From Candidatus Terasakiella magnetica (GTDB lineage: Bacteria > Pseudomonadota > Alphaproteobacteria > Rhodospirillales > Terasakiellaceae), in assembly GCF_900093605.1 (NCBI RefSeq), contig NZ_FLYE01000034.1, forward strand, positions 186,001 to 250,000: a stretch of 64,000 nucleotides of DNA. Direction: 5' to 3'. The notes under the pieces are model-generated. The model did no database searches, had not been told where the DNA came from, and saw nothing but the letters and a program-made list of their open reading frames with translations. The translations under genes were made by a program, and so were the position numbers. Below are positions 10,295 to 18,303 of this stretch, one piece after another; positions within the stretch are counted from its first letter, which is position 1; each line of letters begins with the position of its first letter.

Positions 10295-11095
10295 GTGACT
10301 GAACTCCATATTTTGGTGCTCGCCCTTGTCCAAGGGATAACCGAGTTCTTACCGATCAGTTCATCTGGCCATCTTGTTCTTGTTCCCGTCTTTGGTGGAT
10401 GGGAAGACCAAGGGCTGTTAATGGATGTAGCTGTACATGTTGGCACGCTTGGTGCTGTCATGATCTATTTCTGGCGCGATATCTGGCATATGCTGCGCGG
10501 GGTGATGCGTTTTACCAAGGGTAAAAAAGACCCCGGGGCAAAACTGTCTGCCATGGTATTGCTCGCCACCATTCCCGTGATTGCTGCAGGTTTTTTCCTC
10601 AATAAATACCTCGGGCCTGAATTTCGCACCGTTGAGGTCATCGGCTGGACCACATTAGGATTCGGCTTTCTGCTTTATTTTGCCGATAACATGGGGCTCA
10701 CCATTCGCCGTGTGGAACATACCGGCATTGTAGACGCCATCCTTATTGGCCTTGCCCAGTGTCTTGCGTTGATCCCCGGCACATCACGTTCCGGCATCAC
10801 CATTACGGCAGCACGTTTCTTGGGCTATGAGCGCTTGGATGCGGCGCGCTTTTCCATGTTGCTATCTATTCCTGCCATTTTGGGTGCAGGTAGTCTTAAA
10901 GGATATGAGCTTTATGAAAGCGGCAACATACAGCTGACCAATGATGCCTTAAGTGCAGCAGGCCTTGCCTTTGTGGCGGCCTTTATTGCCATTGCCATTA
11001 TGATGGCGTGGCTTAAACGGGCCTCTTTTACCCCGTTCTTTATCTATCGCCTCGTGCTTGGCTGTGGTCTTCTTTATTACGCTTATTATCTATAA
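10295..11095 (+). CDS. uppP: Undecaprenyl-diphosphatase
   Basis: A 266-residue multi-pass membrane protein that dephosphorylates undecaprenyl diphosphate so the lipid carrier can be reused for peptidoglycan and other surface polymers. Overexpression of this family gives bacitracin resistance (BacA). The two family active-site motifs are present: QGITEFLPISSSGH near the N terminus and PGTSRSGIT near residue 160. Length is normal. The start is a GTG with AGGGA eight bases upstream. It is followed by a hairpin terminator and is not part of an operon. Confidence 0.96.
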   Translation: MTELHILVLALVQGITEFLPISSSGHLVLVPVFGGWEDQGLLMDVAVHVGTLGAVMIYFWRDIWHMLRGVMRFTKGKKDPGAKLSAMVLLATIPVIAAGFFLNKYLGPEFRTVEVIGWTTLGFGFLLYFADNMGLTIRRVEHTGIVDAILIGLAQCLALIPGTSRSGITITAARFLGYERLDAARFSMLLSIPAILGAGSLKGYELYESGNIQLTNDALSAAGLAFVAAFIAIAIMMAWLKRASFTPFFIYRLVLGCGLLYYAYYL

Positions 11096-11128
11096 GCTCT
11101 TTCATGTGCATCGATGTCTTTAAAAAGC

Positions 11129-11161
11129 AAAAAGCCCTTGGCATATGACCAAGGGCTTTTT
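11129..11161. terminator. Bidirectional terminator between uppP and ffs
   Basis: A 13-base perfect stem, AAAAAGCCCTTGG / CCAAGGGCTTTTT, with a 7-base loop. It ends in T runs in both directions, so it can serve uppP (plus strand) and the SRP RNA gene (minus strand). Confidence 0.85.
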
Positions 11162-11164
11162 GGT

Positions 11165-11260
11165 GAGAGGTTGAATACGACCCGAACCGAAAAACTCGTT
11201 ACGGCTGCTTCCTTCCGGACCTGACCGGGTTGGCGAGGAGCTCGTCCGTACCAACCTCTC
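11165..11260 (-). ncRNA. ffs: Signal recognition particle RNA (4.5S, small bacterial type)
   Basis: On the minus strand this 96-base segment carries the universally conserved SRP domain IV: GGTCAGGTCCGGAAGGAAGC followed by AGCC. Its ends pair perfectly (GAGAGGTTG at the 5' end with CAACCTCTC at the 3' end), giving the long hairpin of the roughly 100-nt bacterial 4.5S RNA. The RNA binds Ffh (encoded at 27910) and targets membrane proteins to FtsY. Exact ends are set from the terminal stem and may differ by a few bases. Confidence 0.95.
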
Positions 11261-11267
11261 AAGGCGG

Positions 11268-11296
11268 CTTTTAACCCCTGTAGGCGTTGACTTCAA
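11268..11296 (-). promoter_or_regulatory. Promoter of ffs
   Basis: Minus strand: TTGAAG (11291-11296), a 17-base spacer, then TAAAAG (11268-11273). The -10 box ends seven bases before the mature RNA 5' end, which is the expected distance to a start site. The promoter-like sequence before ffh has nearly the same boxes (TTGACT, 17 bases, TAAAAG). Confidence 0.6.
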
Positions 11297-11354
11297 GCAA
11301 AAACGCAAAAATAATAGAGTCACATCCATAAAAGCTTTGCAAAAGAGTTTGAAA

Positions 11355-11687
11355 ATGACTGACGCCGTTGAAATTTATATTTGTAAACCCGGACAAAAAA
11401 TCGAAGAAGGCCAGATGGTCATGTCTAATGACATTGACTGTAAGGAAGCCGCTGAAGAAGACGCCAAAAAACGCTGTAAAATCGTGCCTTCAACTGAACG
11501 CATTGTTTATTACGATGTCAGTGGCGGCGGTTTTAAAGTGCTTTATTCCTACACCAACCCCAAGGTGAGCCAAAGCAAAGGCAAACGCAGCCCGCACCCC
11601 ATGGGCGGTCCGATCCCTAAAAAGAAAAAAGCCCCTGCTAAAAAACAGGGGCTTTGGCAAAAAGTGAAGAAATCACTGGGTGTTTAA
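11355..11687 (+). CDS. Small basic protein of unknown function
   Basis: A 110-residue protein I do not recognise. The N-terminal two thirds (MTDAVEIYICKPGQK, then a GGGFKVLYSYTNPK strand pair) looks like a small folded domain. The last 35 residues are rich in Lys and Pro (KKKKAPAKKQG). The ATG at 11355 has AAGAG upstream and is preferred to a TTG six codons earlier. Its 3' end encodes a strong hairpin that is the terminator of the convergent lipoprotein gene, so the Lys/Ala/Pro tail may be shaped partly by that constraint. Confidence 0.7.
   Translation: MTDAVEIYICKPGQKIEEGQMVMSNDIDCKEAAEEDAKKRCKIVPSTERIVYYDVSGGGFKVLYSYTNPKVSQSKGKRSPHPMGGPIPKKKKAPAKKQGLWQKVKKSLGV
11622..11656 (-). terminator. 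Terminator of the convergent lipoprotein gene, lying inside the coding end of the unknown gene at 11355-11687
   Basis: Stem AAAGCCCCTG (11628-11637) / CAGGGGCTTT (11646-11655). Read on the minus strand it is CAGGGGCTTTTTTCTTTTT, a classic stem plus T run, about 40 bases past the stop of the minus-strand gene. It lies entirely within plus-strand codons. Confidence 0.75.
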
Positions 11688-11693
11688 GAAAGC

Positions 11694-12263
11694 TTATTCA
11701 ACCACAAACACACCGCTTGTCCCCATGGTTGCTGCGCGGCTCCAGGGTGAGAAGCTGAAGTTTGGCAAGAAAAAGCCCGGTGCGTTATCTTCAAACTCGT
11801 AACGCCCTTCAAGAACGGGAACCAACTTAACCATACGCTCGCCTTTTGGCGGCACAACAAAAGACTTCAGCTGTGGCTTAGCGCGGGCTGGGTAGGTCTC
11901 ATCCTCATACATAGCTTCATTAATCGAATCGACAGAGGTGTTTTCAAAAAACTCGCCTGCATTAAACGAAACAGAATTTTGATCTTTATTCACCACCTTA
12001 ATCACGTAAGGTACGTCTTTTTTCAAATGAACGATCATGGGTGAAAATTCGTTTTGACGTACAGTCAAAGTCACATTGCGTGCATCATTCCATGCTGCGG
12101 CTTCAGCGATTTCACCGCTGGCATCTGCATGGTTGCGCACATCAAAAGCATCTTTATAAGTCCCGAAATCCGTAACAAATACGCTATTGTACGCCACATC
12201 GCGCTCAGCACACGCGCTTAAACCAACAGCAGCCATCATGGCTAAAGCATAACGTATTTTCAT
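11694..12263 (-). CDS. Predicted lipoprotein with a cupredoxin-like segment
   Basis: A 189-residue exported protein. The N terminus is a lipoprotein signal peptide with lipobox LSAC, so Cys18 would be lipidated. The middle (about residues 60-110, VTLTVRQNEFSPMIVHLKKDVPY...) resembles the beta-sandwich of cupredoxin-like periplasmic domains, but I see no Cys/His/Met set for copper binding. The C terminus is hydrophobic and aromatic (GFFLPNFSFSPW). Function unknown. It is a single gene with its own terminator inside the neighbouring gene. Confidence 0.75.
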   Translation of the reverse strand: MKIRYALAMMAAVGLSACAERDVAYNSVFVTDFGTYKDAFDVRNHADASGEIAEAAAWNDARNVTLTVRQNEFSPMIVHLKKDVPYVIKVVNKDQNSVSFNAGEFFENTSVDSINEAMYEDETYPARAKPQLKSFVVPPKGERMVKLVPVLEGRYEFEDNAPGFFLPNFSFSPWSRAATMGTSGVFVVE

Positions 12264-12381
12264 TTCTTTTTCCGTCTAATCCCTTGTTAGAACCCATATT
12301 CGGCCCTAGGTTAACCCACGCCCACTTTATCGTCGACCTTTTAAAACAGCAACGTTTTCTTGCAATAAAGGCTATATTTAT

Positions 12382-13302
12382 ATGCTTATCGCATCTGATG
12401 ACCTCTTTTATGCTACCCCAAACTTGGATAGGGCTGCACATTTGCGCCTTGATTCGAATTGGTTGAACAAAGAAATCACCAACTCATCGTCACGTTTCAT
12501 TTTGCTGCATCAAAGTAAAAATTTATTTAAGAAAACGCTCAAAGAAAACCTGCCTCATTTTCTAAATCCCGACGAATCTACCCCTTTTCTCAAAAGCTGC
12601 CCTTGGGCGTATCTGGGTTCACATCAAGGCAAGAGCCTCTTTGTCATTGATGCATCAGAAATCACAGAGACAGAGATAACCCAAAAACTTGAGCCCGATC
12701 TCTTTTTTGAAGATTTACGCCGCGCAGGCCCGATCATGCAAAAAGATCAGGCGTCTCAATTTGCCTATGGCCGCGCCTTGATGTTCTGGCACAGTCGCCA
12801 TCAGTTTTGCGGGGCCTGTGGGCATAAAACGGCCCTTAAACAAGCTGGTCACATGCGCACCTGTTTAAACCCAGACTGCGGCATCCCCCATTTTCCGCGC
12901 ACAGACCCTGCTGTGATCATGCTGGTTCATGATGGTACACGCTGCCTGCTTGCCCATAACCATTATTTGCGCGATGGAATGTATTCTACACTGGCAGGCT
13001 TTGTTGAACCCGGCGAAACCTTAGAACAGGCCGTGCGCCGCGAAGTCATGGAAGAAACCAATATTCAGGTGGGCGACGTCACTTTTGCAGGTTCCCAACC
13101 TTGGCCTTTCCCCACCTCTCTCATGATCGGCTTTTATGCCCACGCTCAAAGCTATGACATCACCTTACAAGATGAGGAACTTGAAGATGCCCAATGGTTT
13201 AGCCGGGATGATTTGCGTAAATTCAAAGCCCAAGGCAGGCTCCTGCCCAGCCGCGATAGTATTGCGCGCAACATGATTGAGGCTTGGATCAAAGCGGAGT
13301 GA
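12382..13302 (+). CDS. nudC: NAD(+)/NADH pyrophosphatase (Nudix)
   Basis: A 306-residue Nudix hydrolase of the NudC type, which cleaves NADH and may remove NAD caps from RNA. It has an N-terminal domain, a four-Cys zinc ribbon (CGACGHK...TCLNPDC, about residues 145-170), a complete Nudix box (GFVEPGETLEQAVRREVMEE, about residues 211-230) and the family-specific SQPWPFPTS motif just after it. All key residues are present. It overlaps the convergent LysR gene by 14 bases. Confidence 0.94.
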   Translation: MLIASDDLFYATPNLDRAAHLRLDSNWLNKEITNSSSRFILLHQSKNLFKKTLKENLPHFLNPDESTPFLKSCPWAYLGSHQGKSLFVIDASEITETEITQKLEPDLFFEDLRRAGPIMQKDQASQFAYGRALMFWHSRHQFCGACGHKTALKQAGHMRTCLNPDCGIPHFPRTDPAVIMLVHDGTRCLLAHNHYLRDGMYSTLAGFVEPGETLEQAVRREVMEETNIQVGDVTFAGSQPWPFPTSLMIGFYAHAQSYDITLQDEELEDAQWFSRDDLRKFKAQGRLLPSRDSIARNMIEAWIKAE

Positions 13303-14191
13303 AGACTTTTGCCGCACTTTCCCTAATCACCTCACTCATGGCTTGCGCGGCCATGGTTAAAGGATAGTCTTTTGACCAAACCAAGGTTGAAACCCGCTCA
13401 ACCGTCGGGTTCACCAGTGGCAATGCGATAAGACGCCCGGCTTCCACATGAGATTTGCACGCCTCATAAGAAAGAATCGTTGAGCCCAGCGCGCGACAGA
13501 CCAGCTCGGTCTGAATGGCAAGGGATTCGGCCTCCACCACCACATTAATCGCTTTGCCTATTTTTGCCGCTTCCTTATCTAATAAATCACGCAAACCATG
13601 CTTGGTACCGGGCAGGATAAAGGGCTGTTCCAGACATTCCTCTAAAGTGACTTCTTTGCGCGAAGCCCATGGCTGTGTGGGGGCTGTGATGAAATAAAGC
13701 TGCTCAGACCATAACGGTTCACTATGGAGTTGGCTTGAAACATTACCTTCAAACAACACTCCAATGTCCATGCGCCCTTCTAACAGCGCATCTTGTAAAG
13801 CACCGCTAAGAAGCTGGGTGACGCGCAGGCGCACATTTGGATAGTCTGCGCGAAATCTTTCAATCACCGGGCCTGCCAGCACCAAACCAACACTGGGCGG
13901 CAAGCCTAAACGGACCTCGCCCTGCACCGTTCCGGCAAAGGCCGTCATATCCATTTTAAGACGTTCCATCTCTTCTGAAAGAACCCGTGCGCGCCCCTCT
14001 AACAAAGCGCCTGCCTCACTGAGCAACACACCACGCCCAGTGCGGATAAACAAGGCAACTCCTGCGTCTTCTTCAAGCAGACGGATTTGGCGACTAAGCG
14101 CAGGCTGGGTCACATTTAGACGTTTAGCCGCTTTTGAAAGAGAGCCCGTTTCTGCCACATGGAGGAAACTGCGCAGTTGTTTTAAATCCAT
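13289..14191 (-). CDS. LysR-family transcriptional regulator
   Basis: A 300-residue LysR protein: N-terminal winged helix (MDLKQLRSFLHVAETGSLSKAAKRLNVTQPALSR is the usual opening), a linker helix and a two-lobed effector domain. The ATG at 14191 was chosen because GGTGAG lies upstream and because LysR proteins begin at this point. It is divergent from a DMT transporter gene with a 107-base gap, the usual arrangement in which the regulator controls its neighbour. The effector is not predictable from sequence. Confidence 0.9.
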   Translation of the reverse strand: MDLKQLRSFLHVAETGSLSKAAKRLNVTQPALSRQIRLLEEDAGVALFIRTGRGVLLSEAGALLEGRARVLSEEMERLKMDMTAFAGTVQGEVRLGLPPSVGLVLAGPVIERFRADYPNVRLRVTQLLSGALQDALLEGRMDIGVLFEGNVSSQLHSEPLWSEQLYFITAPTQPWASRKEVTLEECLEQPFILPGTKHGLRDLLDKEAAKIGKAINVVVEAESLAIQTELVCRALGSTILSYEACKSHVEAGRLIALPLVNPTVERVSTLVWSKDYPLTMAAQAMSEVIRESAAKVFTPL

Positions 14192-14298
14192 CTCACTCAC
14201 CAGGTATAACAAAAAGTAATATCTTTTAGAATATTATTGAAATTGGTTTATGTCACGAAGATGTGTAAACATGAAGCTGCTTTCATAAGGAAAAAACA

Positions 14299-15231
14299 AT
14301 GCCCAACCAACATGCAGATATGAGTGCAATTTTATTTGTTTTCATATCCACCATTGCACTGGCCTTTAAAGGGGTTTTCGCAAAATTTGCCTATATGGCA
14401 GATATGTCGGTGGATGCGTTACTGTTGTTGCGTTTTGGTATTGCTGCACCCTTATTCTGGGTCGGGGTGTATTTTATGGCACGCAAGTCAGCCCCTTTAA
14501 CAGCAAGCCAATGGAAAACCTGTAGCTTTGCAGGATTGATGTTTTTCTTTGCGACCTATTGTGATTTTACCGCCATTTCAAAAATCGGTGTAAGTGTCTC
14601 ACGCTTGATCCTGTTTACCTTTCCCATGATGGTGATGTTGATCAATGCCTTATTGATGAAAAAACCACCTACCCCCCATCAATGGTTTGTGTTTTTCACC
14701 ACCTATTTCGGCATTGCTTTGGTCATGGCGCCTAACGGCATGGCCTCTTTAGACGGGTTTGACTGGGTTGGGGCCTCTTGGGCCTTGGGCTCGGCCTTTA
14801 CCTATGCGGTTTATCTGGTGACCTCTCAGGAAATTATGAAATCTTTGGGCTCGGTCCGTTTCACCGCCGCCTCAGGCAGCATCACCTTGCTTATCATGCT
14901 TGCTGTCATCCCCATAAGCGCCAGTAGTGAAGATTTAAGCTTCCCCATCGATGGTGTGTTTTGGGCGACCATCATTGCCACGGCTTGTACGGTTTTGCCC
15001 TTTTTCATGTTGTTTGAAGGCATCAAACGCTGCGGGGCAACACAGGCCAGCCTGATCACCTTGGCAGGGCCTATCATTACGGTGATTGCGGCGTGGCTTA
15101 TCTTGGATGAGACCCTTTCAAGCCTGCAAATGGTCGGGGCCGCCATTACCATCATGGGGGTTGCCAGCTTGAAAAGTACATGGGTGATCGATATGGTGCG
15201 TAAAATAATCAACCGACCAAAGGTAGCCTGA
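14299..15231 (+). CDS. DMT-superfamily (EamA) transporter, probable metabolite exporter
   Basis: A 310-residue inner-membrane protein with about ten hydrophobic helices in two repeated EamA halves. Characteristic features are the end of the first half (ALVMAPNG) and the LITLAGPIITVIAAWLILDETL stretch in the second. Members export amino acids, nucleosides or other small metabolites. It is the likely target of the divergent LysR gene. Its stop codon overlaps the next start by one base (TGATG), linking it to the B3/B4 protein. Confidence 0.88.
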   Translation: MPNQHADMSAILFVFISTIALAFKGVFAKFAYMADMSVDALLLLRFGIAAPLFWVGVYFMARKSAPLTASQWKTCSFAGLMFFFATYCDFTAISKIGVSVSRLILFTFPMMVMLINALLMKKPPTPHQWFVFFTTYFGIALVMAPNGMASLDGFDWVGASWALGSAFTYAVYLVTSQEIMKSLGSVRFTAASGSITLLIMLAVIPISASSEDLSFPIDGVFWATIIATACTVLPFFMLFEGIKRCGATQASLITLAGPIITVIAAWLILDETLSSLQMVGAAITIMGVASLKSTWVIDMVRKIINRPKVA

Positions 15232-15887
15232 TGAAAATTTCATTGTCCGATGATTTTGCACAACGCGACATTCGCCTGCGCCTTGGACTTATTCAGGCCG
15301 ATGTTTTCATTGAAGACTCAAAGCCTGAGTTTATTGCAAAACTTGATGATGTTGTTGAGAGGCGTATTGCTGAGTTTAACGCCCAGCCTGCCTCAAGTGA
15401 TCCACAGATCATGGCAACGCGCAAAGCTTATAAAGCCTTGGGCAAAGACCCTGCGCGCTATCGCCCCGCAGCAGAAGCCCTAACGCGGCGTCTCCTGTCT
15501 GGCAAAGGCATTTATCATGTGAATAATGTGGTGGATGTAAACAACCTGATCTCCATCAAATCAGGCATTTCCATTGGCACCTATATCACTGAAAAGATTG
15601 AAGGTGATGTGATCTTTCGTCGCGCAAATGCTGGTGAAAGCTATAAAGGCATTGGTCGGGGTGATCTCAATCTGGAAGGCCTGCCCATTTTTTGTGACGA
15701 GCTCGGCCCCTTTGGCTGCCCCACAAGTGATAGTGAGCGCACCATGATTACAAAAGGCCACCACACAATTGCAATGGTCCTTATTAACTTTGGGGATGAT
15801 GCAGCCTTAGAAGGCTATCTGGAAGAAACCCAAGCTTTGCTCAAAGACTATTGTCAGGCCGAAAATATCACAACCACACTTGTTTAA
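15231..15887 (+). CDS. B3/B4 (tRNA-binding/editing-like) domain protein
   Basis: A 218-residue stand-alone protein of the family resembling the B3/B4 domain of the phenylalanyl-tRNA synthetase beta chain, the part that hydrolyses mischarged tRNA. Typical motifs are KAYKALGKDPARYRPAAEAL (residues 62-85), NNVVDVNNLISIKSG and the FGCPTSDSERT loop. The function of free-standing members is not firmly known. Coupling to a DMT exporter under a LysR regulator suggests a shared amino-acid or amino-acid analogue theme (inference). Its stop interlocks with the convergent patatin gene in TTAA. Confidence 0.85.
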   Translation: MKISLSDDFAQRDIRLRLGLIQADVFIEDSKPEFIAKLDDVVERRIAEFNAQPASSDPQIMATRKAYKALGKDPARYRPAAEALTRRLLSGKGIYHVNNVVDVNNLISIKSGISIGTYITEKIEGDVIFRRANAGESYKGIGRGDLNLEGLPIFCDELGPFGCPTSDSERTMITKGHHTIAMVLINFGDDAALEGYLEETQALLKDYCQAENITTTLV

Positions 15888-16897
15888 AGCCCGAAATGTT
15901 CTTTCAAATCAATTGAGGAATGTTGCGCGATCTTTTCACGGTCTTGTTCAAGAAAGACCTCGCAAGCCTCACGCCCTTTAATGAAAAGCTCTGAAAGCAT
16001 TTTCCAATCCGGTGTCATCTCACTGCCCGGATTGAGCCGTGAAGTAACAGGTGAGCCATCAATTAGATGGAAATGATGGTTCCTTAAGCGACAGGCCGCA
16101 GGGCTTGTGCCTGCTTGTTCCCGCTCTTCTTCAATCACTTCAATTTCATGGCGCAAGCTTTCTGAAAAAGACAGATGATTTAAATGGGTGCGCATACCCG
16201 CAATATGAGACGGCATTTGCATAAAATCATCAACCGGGCTGATCTGGATCAACAAGGTATCATCTGTGTTGGAATCTAACACCAAGGGGCGCACCGCAGG
16301 ATTGGCTGAAAAACCACCATCCCAAAAAGGGTCGCCATTAATCAGTACTGATTTTGATAAAAATGGTAAACAACTAGACGCCAGTACCATCTCGATGGTG
16401 AGTTCTTGGGTTTCAAACAAGCGGGCCTTACCGTTTGAGACTTGAGTTGCCGCCACATAAAGGCTCACCGGACTGTGTTTGCGTAAATCTTCAAAATTGA
16501 TGTGCTTTTTTAAAATATCGCGCAACGGGTCATAATCCAGCGGGTTATGATCAAACGGTGCAAAAAAGCCACTCATGGCCTTACTCATCAATTCCATGGG
16601 CGTTTGAGGGATGGATAGAAAATCCCCCGCCTTTGAAATGGCTTTCCAGACTTCTTCCAGCTTAGCGCCCGCCCCCGCAGCGCCATCTTCCATATAACCT
16701 TGGGCAAAGGCCACGGCATTCACCGCGCCAGCGCTGGTGCCGCTTAGGGTGTCATATGACATGAAATCATCTTCTAACAGACGATCAAGAACCCCCCATG
16801 TATAAGCGCCATGGGCCCCGCCACCTTGAAGGGCGAGATTGATTTGCTTGTGGGAGTGATCACACGAGCTGGATGTTTTGGGGGTTTCATCAGACAT
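15884..16897 (-). CDS. Patatin-like phospholipase
   Basis: A 337-residue patatin-family serine hydrolase. The oxyanion loop GGGAHG, the nucleophile elbow GTSAG (about residues 57-61) and the Asp of the catalytic dyad (DGGFSANP) are all present. No signal peptide is visible, so it probably acts on membrane lipids or storage material from the cytoplasm. Upstream is metZ; a terminator separates the two, so it is probably transcribed alone. Confidence 0.9.
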   Translation of the reverse strand: MSDETPKTSSSCDHSHKQINLALQGGGAHGAYTWGVLDRLLEDDFMSYDTLSGTSAGAVNAVAFAQGYMEDGAAGAGAKLEEVWKAISKAGDFLSIPQTPMELMSKAMSGFFAPFDHNPLDYDPLRDILKKHINFEDLRKHSPVSLYVAATQVSNGKARLFETQELTIEMVLASSCLPFLSKSVLINGDPFWDGGFSANPAVRPLVLDSNTDDTLLIQISPVDDFMQMPSHIAGMRTHLNHLSFSESLRHEIEVIEEEREQAGTSPAACRLRNHHFHLIDGSPVTSRLNPGSEMTPDWKMLSELFIKGREACEVFLEQDREKIAQHSSIDLKEHFGL

Positions 16898-16949
16898 GGC
16901 ACGCAGTGTAACAGAAAAGATCGTTTAGCGTGCGAACTATTTGTGCGGC

Positions 16950-16986
16950 GCAAAAGAAAGGCCCCTGCATTAAAACAGAGGCCCTT
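16950..16986 (-). terminator. Terminator after metZ
   Basis: Stem AAGGCCCCTG / CAGAGGCCCTT with one wobble pair. On the minus strand it is followed by TTTCTTTT. It starts within about ten bases of the metZ stop. Confidence 0.7.
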
Positions 16987-16992
16987 ATCATT

Positions 16993-18183
16993 TTATCCAA
17001 AGACAGTCTTGGAAGCCTGTGCCAGATCTTCCTTAAGATCATCGGCATCTTCTAGACCGACTGAGAGACGCAGCAAGCCATCGCTAATACCCAGATGCAA
17101 ACGCTCAGCCTCTTCCACCTTGGAATGGGTGGTGGTGCCTGGGTGCGTGATCAAAGATTTGCTATCGCCAAGGTTATTACAAATCTTGGTCAGCTCCAGC
17201 GCATTTTCAAAAGCAAAAGCTTTATCCTTGCCGCCATCAATTTCAAAAGACAGCATCGGGCCACCCGCTTTCATCTGCTTCATCGCCAGATCATGCTGGG
17301 GATGGCTGTGCAAACCGGGATAGTTGACCTTTGTGACCCCTTTGAGGTTTTCCAAGAATTTGGCAACCAAAGTGGCGTTTTCGCAATGTTTCATCACGCG
17401 CATATCCATGGTCTCCAAGCCTTTAAGCTGGGTCCATGCATTAAACGGGCTCATAGCTGGGCCTGTGTTGCGGAAATACGGCATGATCTCTTCTTTAAGA
17501 AGTTTTTCTTCATTAAAGAGGATTGCCCCACCCATGGTGCGGCCCTGACCATCCACATATTTTGTGGTGGAATAAACAACCACATCTGCGCCAAAATCCA
17601 GCGGCTTTTGCAAAATTGGTGTGGCAAAAACATTATCCACAATCACACGTGCGCCCGCTTTATGGGCAAGATCAGCCACGCTCTGCATATCAACGATATC
17701 AAGGGTCGGGTTAGACGGTGTTTCAAGCAGCACTGCGCGGGTCGGCTTTTTCAAGGCCTCTTCCCACTGGTTAAGGTCATCGCCATCAACCAGAACCGTC
17801 TCAATACCAAAACGCGGCAAGATATTGTTCATGATAAAGACGCTTGAACCAAACAGCGCGCGCGAAGCCACCACACGATCACCTGATTTTAACATCGCCA
17901 TCAAAGTGGTGTTGATCGCCGCCATGCCTGTGGCTGTAGCCAAGCAAAAGTTTGCCCCTTCGATCATTGCCATGCGTTCCTCAAACATGCCCACTGTCGG
18001 GTTGGCAAATCGGGAATATTGATAGCGTTTGATCTCTTCTTTAAAGGTTGCTTCTTGTTCTTCAGCGCTTGCATAAATGTAGCCCGAAGTCACAAACAAA
18101 CCTTCGCAGTTTTCATCAAAAGCAGAACGCTTAATGCCGCCATGCACCAATTGTGTGCTGGTGCGCCATGTTGTCTTGCTCAT
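16993..18183 (-). CDS. metZ: O-succinylhomoserine sulfhydrylase
   Basis: A 396-residue PLP enzyme of the Cys/Met metabolism family that makes homocysteine directly from O-succinylhomoserine and sulfide. The PLP lysine is in VVVYSTTKYVDGQGR, with the MGGAI stretch typical of MetZ. The start at 18183 (MSKTTWR) has AAGGA eight bases upstream. A longer reading frame extends 26 codons but has no ribosome-binding site and would enter a structured leader. O-acetylhomoserine specificity cannot be excluded. Confidence 0.9.
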   Translation of the reverse strand: MSKTTWRTSTQLVHGGIKRSAFDENCEGLFVTSGYIYASAEEQEATFKEEIKRYQYSRFANPTVGMFEERMAMIEGANFCLATATGMAAINTTLMAMLKSGDRVVASRALFGSSVFIMNNILPRFGIETVLVDGDDLNQWEEALKKPTRAVLLETPSNPTLDIVDMQSVADLAHKAGARVIVDNVFATPILQKPLDFGADVVVYSTTKYVDGQGRTMGGAILFNEEKLLKEEIMPYFRNTGPAMSPFNAWTQLKGLETMDMRVMKHCENATLVAKFLENLKGVTKVNYPGLHSHPQHDLAMKQMKAGGPMLSFEIDGGKDKAFAFENALELTKICNNLGDSKSLITHPGTTTHSKVEEAERLHLGISDGLLRLSVGLEDADDLKEDLAQASKTVFG

Positions 18184-18290
18184 GAGATTATCCTTCTTAA
18201 CGTAGGGGAAACTAAGTGGATGGCCTTTTACACCGTTGACGAATGCAACACAAGAGGCCACATTCTAAGGTGCAAACTCAATAAAACTAA
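18184..18290 (-). promoter_or_regulatory. Structured leader upstream of metZ, possible RNA switch
   Basis: On the minus strand GTGGCC (18256-18261) can pair with GGCCAT (18220-18225), enclosing a smaller GTTG/CAAC hairpin (18246-18249 with 18235-18238). The same GTGG can instead pair with CCAC at 18216-18219, so two structures compete. metZ genes in alphaproteobacteria often have SAM-sensing leaders. I could not match this one to the SAM-II consensus as I remember it. Confidence 0.3.
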
Positions 18291-18303
18291 ATAAAGGCAC
18301 CCA

